Assembly: GCA_030634675.1 (NCBI GenBank)
Contig: DAOWAH010000078.1
Location: 1-7,098 of the forward strand
Reading direction: 5' to 3'
Length of the DNA: 7,098 nt
Source: Fidelibacterota bacterium
Lineage (GTDB): Bacteria > Marinisomatota > Marinisomatia > Marinisomatales > TCS56
The notes under the pieces are model-generated. The model searched no databases and had not been told where the DNA came from. It saw only the letters and a list, made by a program, of their open reading frames with translations. Every line of letters starts with the position of its first letter. Position 1 is the stretch's first letter. Of the stretch, positions 1 through 6,313 are shown piece by piece. The position numbers and the translations under genes were made by a program.

Positions 1-605
1 GAGTCATCTCCGGATCGCTGGTGATGATGCCGGTGCTTTGGATGCTGCATAAAAAATACGGTATCGGCACCGATACTCACCTGGCTCCCGAGCTGCAGGG
101 TCACGCCTTAGAAGCGCCCCAGGCCAGTCTGATGGCCAATATTGCCCGCGGCGTATTCGACCAGAACTTACCTTGGAACTTGATCATGATCGGCTGTATC
201 ATGGCCGTTGTAATTATTACGCTGGATAAATACCTCGAAAGAAAGGGCTCGACTTTCCGCACTCCGATTTTAGCGGTAGCAGTTGGCACATACTTACCTT
301 TTCACCTGTCCACGCCGATATTCCTCGGTGGTCTTATTTCTTATTTGACGATTGGGAAAATGTCACCACACGGTAAAGATGATATTAACCAGAAAGGCCT
401 ATTATTCGCTTCCGGTCTGATTACCGGTGAAGCCCTGATCGGCATCCTGCTGGCCGTGCCACTGATGCTCAACGAGCTGTTTAATTGGTCGCTGCCAACC
501 GAATATGCTGTTTTTGCTAAAGCGCCCCTCCATTACTGGCCAGGTTTGTTGATCCTCGGCGGCATATGTTTCCGGCTGTACAAAGTCGCAGAGAGAAATA
601 AATGA
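1..605 (+). CDS. OPT-family oligopeptide transporter, C-terminal part (5' end outside window)
   Basis: This is the C-terminal 200 residues of an integral membrane transporter of the oligopeptide transporter (OPT) superfamily, which imports small peptides or metal chelates by proton coupling. The frame is open to the left edge (first whole codon at base 3, reading VISGSL before the GTG at 21), so the GTG at 21 is internal and not a start. Family-like stretches are visible: PQASLMANIARGVF followed by LPWNLIMIG, then RTPILAVAVGTYLPFHLSTP with IFLGGLISY, then GLLFASGLITGEALIGILLA. About five hydrophobic segments can be seen, and the protein ends in a short basic tail (RLYKVAERNK). Bacterial OPT proteins usually have about 600 to 700 residues, so roughly the last third is present. 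Its TGA overlaps the ATG of the adenosine deaminase gene (ATGA at 602-605), which suggests one operon with translational coupling. The substrate cannot be read from this fragment. Confidence 0.9.
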   Translation, partial: VISGSLVMMPVLWMLHKKYGIGTDTHLAPELQGHALEAPQASLMANIARGVFDQNLPWNLIMIGCIMAVVIITLDKYLERKGSTFRTPILAVAVGTYLPFHLSTPIFLGGLISYLTIGKMSPHGKDDINQKGLLFASGLITGEALIGILLAVPLMLNELFNWSLPTEYAVFAKAPLHYWPGLLILGGICFRLYKVAERNK

Positions 606-1669
606 CCCTCGATCCTGAATTACTGAAACGTCTACCCAAGGTAGAATTGCATTGCCATCTGGATGGTTGTCTCCGCATTGCTACCATTCTGGATCTGGCA
701 CAACAGGATAAAGTAAAACTGCCAACGACTAATGCAGACAAATTAACTAAAATCCTGTCACCGACCCGACGTTTTAAATCATTAAATCATTATCTGGAAT
801 TGTTCGATATCACGCTTACTGTCCTACAGACTCCGCGCAGCCTGGAACGAGTTGCTTATGAACTGATCGAAGATGTAGCTGATGAAAATGTACGCTATAT
901 CGAAGTCAGATATTCGCCAATCCTGCATTGCGAACGGGGAATGACACCGGAAGAATCCATCAAGGCAGTTCGCAAAGGATTGCGACGGGGTGAGAAGGAC
1001 TTTAATGTCAAATCCGGAATTATTGTGTGTGGTATCCGCAATATATCACCGGAAAAATCTCTTAAGCTGGCTGACCTGACTGTTCATTTCAAGAATAAAG
1101 GTGTGGTTGGTTTCGATCTGGCCGGGGCGGAGGAAAACTTCCCGGCCAAGGACCATCGTGAAGCTTTTTATCTGATCCTAAACAACAATATTAATGCCAC
1201 TATCCATGCCGGTGAAGCTTTCGGTCCGGCTTCAATTCATCAAGCCCTGCATTACTGCGGAGCCCATCGGATTGGTCACGGCACTCGCTTGAAGGAAGAT
1301 AAAGACCTAATGAATTATGTCAACGACCACCGGATTGCAATGGAAATCTGTTTGACATCCAATTATCAAACCCAATCGGTGAGACGAATTAATAATCACC
1401 CCGTTCGTTATTATTATGATCGGGGATTACGGATCACGCTGAACACTGACAACCGTTTAATGTCAAATACAACGCTGACAAAAGAATTCATGATAGCAAA
1501 TAAATATTTTGGATTCAATCGCAATGATTTCAGGGAAATTACAATCACAGCTATGAAAAGTGCCTTCCTGCCATATGCCGATCGTAAGAAATTAATCCGA
1601 AGTATTGCTGATGAACTGGAAGGTAATTTCGGATTAATGCCCGAATTCATTCAATCCGTAGCTCGTTAA
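602..1669 (+). CDS. add: Adenosine deaminase (zinc-dependent)
   Basis: A cytosolic enzyme expected to deaminate adenosine (and deoxyadenosine) to inosine in purine salvage. The 355-residue length is normal for the family. All metal and catalytic motifs of the amidohydrolase fold are present: H17 and H19 in ELHCHLDG, the GFDLAG loop at about 170-175, H202 and E205 in IHAGEAFG, H226 in HRIGHGTRL, and the zinc ligand D283 in LNTDNRLMS. By analogy with mouse ADA, H226 and E205 are the catalytic base and proton donor. Residue 284 is Asn where mammalian and E. coli enzymes have a second Asp that contacts the purine N7; a TDNR version is known in a subset of bacterial homologues, so activity is likely but specificity is less certain. 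The ATG at 602 overlaps the transporter stop (ATGA), with a GAGAG at 591-595 as a modest ribosome binding site. A related deaminase (adenine, 6-aminodeoxyfutalosine) is the main alternative. Confidence 0.9.
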   Translation: MTLDPELLKRLPKVELHCHLDGCLRIATILDLAQQDKVKLPTTNADKLTKILSPTRRFKSLNHYLELFDITLTVLQTPRSLERVAYELIEDVADENVRYIEVRYSPILHCERGMTPEESIKAVRKGLRRGEKDFNVKSGIIVCGIRNISPEKSLKLADLTVHFKNKGVVGFDLAGAEENFPAKDHREAFYLILNNNINATIHAGEAFGPASIHQALHYCGAHRIGHGTRLKEDKDLMNYVNDHRIAMEICLTSNYQTQSVRRINNHPVRYYYDRGLRITLNTDNRLMSNTTLTKEFMIANKYFGFNRNDFREITITAMKSAFLPYADRKKLIRSIADELEGNFGLMPEFIQSVAR

Positions 1670-1722
1670 ATTATTAGACAATTAATAGCGACTGTCTTTG
1701 TATTCAGGCTTAAAAAGGGTAG

Positions 1723-2041
1723 TCAACAGCGGTTGCTCAGCCAACGGTCAATGACCGCATTGTATTGCATTCGGAAACCCGCAGATACCACCCTGCTGCA
1801 GGCTCCGTTACAGGAAGCGGCCTTTGAAAACGCGACAACTACAACATCGGAAGAACGGCAAATCCATTTTCACTAAAGCGATCATGTACGAATTTATGGA
1901 TTGGATATTAAGGAACGATTAATAGCTGTGGGCTTTCAAATCCATGTTGAAAAATGTTCTAATATATTACCGGACAGCGAGATTGATTATTATGGGTTAA
2001 ATAAGACGGAAATCTTGTTTGTTGGTTACAAACAATATTAG
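1723..2041 (+). pseudogene. Decayed class I SAM-dependent methyltransferase, C-terminal remnant
   Basis: This gap between genes holds the broken end of a methyltransferase. In the frame of 1802-2041 the translation contains TTTTSEERQIHFH, a TAA stop at 1874-1876, then SDHVRIYGLDIKERL, an AGFQ-like AVGFQ, and DYYGLNKTEILFVGYKQ ending at a TAG (2039-2041). This matches the usual C-terminal pattern of class I (Methyltransf_11-type) enzymes: S-x-EER, phenylalanine-glycine-glutamine, DHVRxYG, D-Y-x-x-RL, x-AGF, then YGL and a basic end. The stop sits where a Gln is normally found (CAA to TAA would do it). Upstream, VNDRIVLHSETRRY (1747-1788) reads in another frame and resembles the DDR...REI.RVL segment before the KPGG turn; TTLLQAPL (1787-1810) returns to the first frame, so at least one frameshift lies near 1775-1800. 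No SAM-binding N-terminal half is recognisable between here and the deaminase stop. No start codon or ribosome site serves the remnant, so I regard it as non-functional. Confidence 0.72.
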
Positions 2042-2047
2042 TATAAT
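2019..2047 (+). promoter_or_regulatory. Candidate promoter of the glycosyltransferase pair
   Basis: A perfect TATAAT stands at 2042-2047, with a weak -35 candidate TTGTTG at 2019-2024 and a 17-base spacer. Transcription would begin at about 2053-2055, only 7 to 9 bases before the ATG at 2062. No purine-rich ribosome binding site is visible before that ATG, which agrees with a very short or leaderless transcript. The -35 matches only half the consensus, and AT-rich spacers produce TATAAT by chance, so this is a moderate call. Confidence 0.45.
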
Positions 2048-2061
2048 GTGATTAACTAATT

Positions 2062-2802
2062 ATGCTTAATAATAAAAAGATTTGTGTGGTCCTGCCGGCT
2101 TTTAATGCCGGAAAAACACTAATTCAAACCTATCAGGATATTCCCGAAGGAATCGTCGACAGGATCATCCTAGTCGATGACGCTTCAACCGACCAAACAT
2201 TTGCGATTGCTAATGAACTACCAATCGACACCTATTTACACCTGAATAATCTTGGCTACGGCGCTAATCAAAAAACCTGTTATAACAAAGCCCTTGAGCA
2301 AGATACCGATATCGTTATTATGCTTCATCCCGACTATCAATATACTCCAAAATTGATTGTCAGCATGGCTGCCATGATTGCATACGATGTCTATGATGTG
2401 GTACTTGGCTCGCGTATTTTAGTTGACAGTGCTCTAAAAAGTGGTATGCCCCTGTACAAATATATCAGTAACCGCGTTCTGACCTTCCTGCAGAATCTGA
2501 TGGTGGGGAAAAAACTTTCCGAGTACCATACTGGATACCGGGCGTTTAGCAGACAGGTTCTGGAAAAAATTCCGTTTACAAATAACAGCAATGATTTTGT
2601 ATTTGATAACCAGTTTATTGTACAGGCTATAGCCGGTAAACTAAGGATTGGAGAGATATCTTGCCCAACCAAATATTTTCCTGAAGCCAGTTCAATCAAC
2701 TTTATTCGCAGTCTGAAATATGGATTGGGTTGCCTGTGGATATCCTTCCGCTACCTGCTGCATAGAATGCGAATTGCGGATTATCGACTAGTTAGATTTT
2801 AA
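2062..2802 (+). CDS. Family 2 glycosyltransferase (polyprenyl-phosphate sugar synthase-like)
   Basis: A 246-residue GT-A fold enzyme expected to act at the inner face of the cytoplasmic membrane, moving a sugar from a nucleotide donor to an acceptor, possibly polyprenyl phosphate. The nucleotide-binding region is seen as VVLPAFNAG (9-17) and ILVDDASTD (36-44). The metal-binding region reads MLHPDYQY (87-94) with D91 where the DxD-type aspartate is expected, followed by LGSRIL (115-120). Acceptor-side motifs are EYHTGYRAFS (144-153) and FVFDNQF (169-175), and the end carries the CPTKYFPEASS stretch (201-211) found in this DPM1-like branch. There are no clear C-terminal transmembrane helices, unlike GtrB or ArnC-type members, although IRSLKYGLGCLWISFRYLL may be a membrane-surface or single membrane segment. 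The ATG at 2062 gives the normal N-terminus of the family. The next gene starts 11 bases downstream and is a GT-C-like membrane protein, a common donor-maker and donor-user arrangement. Sugar and acceptor are unknown. Confidence 0.88.
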   Translation: MLNNKKICVVLPAFNAGKTLIQTYQDIPEGIVDRIILVDDASTDQTFAIANELPIDTYLHLNNLGYGANQKTCYNKALEQDTDIVIMLHPDYQYTPKLIVSMAAMIAYDVYDVVLGSRILVDSALKSGMPLYKYISNRVLTFLQNLMVGKKLSEYHTGYRAFSRQVLEKIPFTNNSNDFVFDNQFIVQAIAGKLRIGEISCPTKYFPEASSINFIRSLKYGLGCLWISFRYLLHRMRIADYRLVRF

Positions 2803-2813
2803 AGGTCTCTATA

Positions 2814-3920
2814 ATGAATAGACCGGATCGTCTTCCGATTCTGCTGTTTATCCTGATTAACTGTTTATTTGTTTATAAATACATCAGCCGATGGACAATC
2901 GGTTCTTTGTACATAACTGTTGCATATGCAATAATTGCCGTTTTAGCATTAATACTACTTTATCGAATCCCAGATAAACATTATACTAAAAAATTGCTTT
3001 GGGCTTTTCTCATCCTTTATATTTTTGCGGCAATTTTTATTCTGAACATTGTTAAAACTGAAACTTTGAATGTTGACCGCTGGAGCGTTATCGCTTCTTT
3101 CTGGAAGGCAGTATTTGACGGTCAATTTCCCTATGCCGCCCAATCCATCCATGAAAATCCACCGGGTCCTTTTCCGTTCTATTTTTTAATTGCGCTCCCG
3201 TTTCATCTGATCGGAGAAATCGGCTTGATGACGATTCTGGCAATAATTGGTTTTTCCTATCTGCTTTTTTATCGCAGCAAATCCTTCAAACCAACTATTA
3301 TCTTGATTTTATTTACCGCAACCGCACCAGCTCTTCTATGGGAAATCAATGTGCGCAGTACAATTTTTATTAATATGGTGCTGGTTCTTTTTTATCTATT
3401 ATGGTTGGAATGCACCCTTGACAAAAAGTTCTGGTATCAAATATTTACCGGGTTAGTTGGCGGCTTATTGTTATCAACACGCGGGATAGTCGTAATTCCC
3501 TTACTGTCTTTTTTTGCTTTCGCTTATTTGAGAACCAAACGCTGGCAGGCATTATTCACCTGCGGATTTGGTATAATTATTGGCTTTACCGTTACTGTAT
3601 TACCTTTCGTCATCTGGGATTATCAGCTTTTTAAAATCTATAATCCAATAATCTTGCAGGCTGGTTTTTTAAATCTGCCGCTGTTAAGCATTTTCTTGGT
3701 AGCGACAACTATAATTGGGATAAAATCACGCAATACTTGCCAATTTTATCGTAATCTGGCATTTACTCTTTTTATTGTGATTACGGCTGCCTTTTTAAAA
3801 ACAATCATTCTGCACGGTTGGGGTATTGCCTTCCACTCCAGCGCTTTTGATATATCATATTACATTCTCGCGGTGCCTTTTCTGGTGGTATCCTGCCTTA
3901 AACTGAATAAATCCAGTTAA
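2814..3920 (+). CDS. Polytopic membrane protein, GT-C-like glycosyltransferase (GT39/GT87 style)
   Basis: A 368-residue protein with roughly ten hydrophobic segments, beginning at about residues 7-25. I infer a GT-C fold glycosyltransferase using a polyprenyl-phosphate sugar on the outer face of the cytoplasmic membrane. Support: a first extracytoplasmic loop with NVDRW (86-90), whose D88 could be the catalytic acid of such enzymes, then FDGQFPY (101-107) and ENPPGPFPFYFLIALPF (114-130), like the D...G.xPY...PP.....l...P pattern of GT87/GT39 proteins, and later LSTRGIVVIPL (220-230), comparable to the S-T-[KR]...P segment of GT87. It is shorter than most GT-C enzymes (400-600 residues) and has no C-terminal soluble domain. 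The ATG at 2814 has a good ribosome site (AAAGG at 2801-2805, overlapping the upstream stop) 8 bases away, so it is co-expressed with the GT2 gene. A flippase or an uncharacterised membrane protein is an alternative; confidence in membrane location is much higher than in the enzyme class. Confidence 0.7.
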   Translation: MNRPDRLPILLFILINCLFVYKYISRWTIGSLYITVAYAIIAVLALILLYRIPDKHYTKKLLWAFLILYIFAAIFILNIVKTETLNVDRWSVIASFWKAVFDGQFPYAAQSIHENPPGPFPFYFLIALPFHLIGEIGLMTILAIIGFSYLLFYRSKSFKPTIILILFTATAPALLWEINVRSTIFINMVLVLFYLLWLECTLDKKFWYQIFTGLVGGLLLSTRGIVVIPLLSFFAFAYLRTKRWQALFTCGFGIIIGFTVTVLPFVIWDYQLFKIYNPIILQAGFLNLPLLSIFLVATTIIGIKSRNTCQFYRNLAFTLFIVITAAFLKTIILHGWGIAFHSSAFDISYYILAVPFLVVSCLKLNKSS

Positions 3921-3949
3921 AAAGATTGTTCTATCAGAAATCCGAACAA
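3921..3949 (-). terminator. Weak hairpin plus T-run, possible terminator of the PorZ-like gene
   Basis: In the 37-base spacer between the convergent genes, TTGTTC (3926-3931) and GAACAA (3944-3949) form a 6-bp stem with a 12-base loop. On the - strand the stem is followed by TC and then five T residues (3919-3925 region), as expected for an intrinsic terminator downstream of the - strand gene. The stem is short and AT-rich with a large loop. No T-run follows on the + strand, so termination of the glycosyltransferase transcript is not explained by it. Confidence 0.35.
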
Positions 3950-3957
3950 CTAGGGAA

Positions 3958-6309
3958 TCAATGTCTGATTACAGTTATTTTAGCTACTTCATTTAAATTA
4001 TCATTGTTATACATAAATATTAAGTATACTCCGCTATTGGCCCAATTCCCGCTTTGATCACGGCCGTCCCAAAAAGCCTGATAACCCTGAATTGAGGAAT
4101 TACCAGCCTTTATAGTTCGGATCACCTCTCCGGCAACAGTCATAATTTTAATAGAACTGAAATCTTTGATTCCATCAATCACCAGAGGTGATTCGTTTGG
4201 AATATGATAAGGGCTTGGAAATATTTTCAGAGGCTTATTTACCGACATTTTTTTCGCGAATGGAATCTTCAACGCGTTCAACCCGCGCTTACTGGTGATA
4301 TAAGCCAATCCTTTATCCGCATCAAAATCAATATCAGTAGTATTATTCGATAATAACATTGAATTATCAAATCGTAATCCAGCGATGTTCGGCCAATAGG
4401 TAGCATTTTCCAGTAATACATTAACACCATCATCAGGTGATATGGTCCAGGCATTTCCGCGCGGATCAATTTTTACCCGAGAGCCTACTCCAAACGATAT
4501 ATTCGGAAATTTGGGATCACTTAGATTTCTCAGAGGATCAGTCATTGAATTTTGAATCGTACCCCAAGCTAAACCGTCTGGCGTCAACAGATAGAGGATA
4601 TTTTGAGCTGTAACGGCAATCGACCAAATATTTTCACCTTCATTTTCCAGAGTCCATTGGAATGTTTCCGGGACTGTCGGGTTACCAGTATAATTCAAGA
4701 CCGCCAACCCGCCATTGGCTACTCCTGAAGTATTGGATCCCAAGGTCAATGATCCGATCCATACACGACCCCAGCGATCAAATGCCAGTGCATTCGCTCC
4801 CAATCCTAAAACATAATTACTGTTGAGAGCGCTGTAGTGCCCCCAATTATCGTCAGCGCTGCGCACATGGAGTGGTATCAATTTGGTGGTACCATAGGTA
4901 TCCGCAACCCATAGATTGCCCAGCGGATCAAATTCCAGGTCTTTAACAACCATATATTCGTCAGCATAGTAATCCAGCACAGCGGTATCAATCAGGGTGT
5001 ATTCCGTCGGATTATCAATATCGATTATTATTATTCCCCCACCCCGCAGCTCGTAATTTTCATTAGGCACCGGATGGGTTCCACGTATAGCGCAATATAA
5101 TAGACCATCCGGTCCCTGCTCCAGATCGGCGATAAAACCGCCAAAATCAATGGGAAGGGTATCAGCGACGTAGTATCGGTAATCATAATTGAAAGTTGTA
5201 TCGATCGCAGTTATATTGATATGTTCAACTATATTCCGCCAGCCCTGTGGTTCCTTGATTGCCAAACCGAATTTGGATCCGGCCACCACCCGTCCATCAG
5301 TTAACACTGTTACCGCACTGAATTGATTGGTTACTGGCGCGTTGGGAATATAACGGTTCAATACTTTTGTGGTTGTGTCCACCAATGACAAGCCTGTTGC
5401 AGTCCCTACGACTATTGTATTGTCATCTAATGGTAACAGATTTTCCAAAGAAAAGTCAGTATTAATCTGCCATGCTTTGGCCATATCATTTAATTTGATA
5501 AACGCCCGCTTCAGAATACCCCAGTACTCCCCGTCCGGGGTCCGGACTATATCCTTGAATAGATAGGAATTGGCAAAATAATTCCATTGCCATTTAATTG
5601 TTAAATCGGGCAGTCTCACCATGTAAACAATCTGGTCATTAACGATTAGCAGTTCGTCACCGTAACGGTGCAGAGTGGAAATATTTCCACTCATCCCCGC
5701 TACTAATGTCCAATTATCCGGGTCTTTCAAATTATCCCGTTGCCAGTTCCCCTGCAACAAGCCATAGTCTGTTCCGACCCAAACATAATCCTCAAATATA
5801 ACCACTGACACTATATTGCCTAATGCGATTGGCCAGTTACGATATACATCCCGATAAATAAACCGGCCATCCTGATAAATAAATTCGATTAGTCCAATAT
5901 CCTGATTCTCACGGAAGATACCATATACTATTGAATCGCTAGTAGCAAAACCAGTGACCTCAAAAAATCCAAAATCCGCAAAATCATTCAGGGACTGCTT
6001 TTTCCGGAGATCATAAACTTGGAATAATCCATCAGGTTCACCACCACCCAGCCATAGATTTCCATACGGATCGATTGCAATTGCCTGAAGATCAGTCGTT
6101 ACCAAACCGTCAATATTCGTTAAAGTACTAAAAGTTTTAGTATTGCGGTCAAAGATAAGTAATCCTCCACCGGTTGCGGCCACAATTGTGTCCCCATATT
6201 CTATCATAGAGCGTATATCCAAAGGCGAGGTGAATGACTCCCACTCTCCAACCCGAACTTGTGCTGTCAATACAGTAATAAGTGCTAATATTAAGATAAT
6301 TTGTTTAAT
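3958..6309 (-). CDS. PorZ-like exported beta-propeller protein with FlgD/T9SS-type C-terminal domain
   Basis: An exported protein of 783 residues if it starts at the ATT at 6309. The N-terminus then reads MKQIILILALITVLTA, a clean signal peptide with likely cleavage before QVRVGEW. The body is built of two-component-regulator-type propeller blades, visible at about 76-90 (IAIDPYGNLWLGGG), 175-185 (VWVGTDYG), 458-473 (LEFDPLGNLWVADTYG), 507-520 (LAFDRWGRVWIGS) and 612-624 (IDPRGNAW). The last 90 residues (about 694-783) form a FlgD-like Ig domain, with FPSPYHIP at its start and WDGRDQSGNWANSGVYL near its end. Size and architecture match PorZ of Porphyromonas gingivalis (about 776 residues, two propellers plus C-terminal domain), a surface component of type IX secretion that binds anionic LPS. 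Function here is inferred from architecture; a general T9SS-sorted propeller protein is the alternative. It follows the M50 protease gene by 4 bases, so the two are probably co-transcribed. The first conventional start, TTG at 6270, would remove 13 residues of the signal peptide and has no ribosome site. Confidence 0.82.
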   Translation of the reverse strand: MKQIILILALITVLTAQVRVGEWESFTSPLDIRSMIEYGDTIVAATGGGLLIFDRNTKTFSTLTNIDGLVTTDLQAIAIDPYGNLWLGGGEPDGLFQVYDLRKKQSLNDFADFGFFEVTGFATSDSIVYGIFRENQDIGLIEFIYQDGRFIYRDVYRNWPIALGNIVSVVIFEDYVWVGTDYGLLQGNWQRDNLKDPDNWTLVAGMSGNISTLHRYGDELLIVNDQIVYMVRLPDLTIKWQWNYFANSYLFKDIVRTPDGEYWGILKRAFIKLNDMAKAWQINTDFSLENLLPLDDNTIVVGTATGLSLVDTTTKVLNRYIPNAPVTNQFSAVTVLTDGRVVAGSKFGLAIKEPQGWRNIVEHINITAIDTTFNYDYRYYVADTLPIDFGGFIADLEQGPDGLLYCAIRGTHPVPNENYELRGGGIIIIDIDNPTEYTLIDTAVLDYYADEYMVVKDLEFDPLGNLWVADTYGTTKLIPLHVRSADDNWGHYSALNSNYVLGLGANALAFDRWGRVWIGSLTLGSNTSGVANGGLAVLNYTGNPTVPETFQWTLENEGENIWSIAVTAQNILYLLTPDGLAWGTIQNSMTDPLRNLSDPKFPNISFGVGSRVKIDPRGNAWTISPDDGVNVLLENATYWPNIAGLRFDNSMLLSNNTTDIDFDADKGLAYITSKRGLNALKIPFAKKMSVNKPLKIFPSPYHIPNESPLVIDGIKDFSSIKIMTVAGEVIRTIKAGNSSIQGYQAFWDGRDQSGNWANSGVYLIFMYNNDNLNEVAKITVIRH

Positions 6310-6313
6310 GACG

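Noticed and set aside
21..605. GTG at 21 as the start of a small membrane protein
   Set aside because: The frame is open to the window edge and the residues before it continue a transporter helix. The whole reads as the C-terminal part of an OPT protein.
1745..1757. Perfect inverted repeat CGGTCA-A-TGACCG that could be an operator or hairpin
   Set aside because: It lies inside the methyltransferase relic where it encodes the VNDR segment, has a one-base centre that is poor for a hairpin, and has no T-run. A single short palindrome in a decaying gene is likely chance.
1880..2041. A functional 50-residue small protein encoded by the open end of the methyltransferase relic
   Set aside because: There is no start codon with a ribosome binding site in that frame, and the sequence is simply the C-terminal end of a larger enzyme lacking its catalytic SAM-binding part.
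3921..3957. Bidirectional terminator for both convergent operons
   Set aside because: Only the - strand has a T-run after the weak stem. The + strand continues CTAGGG, so only a one-sided low-confidence call was kept.
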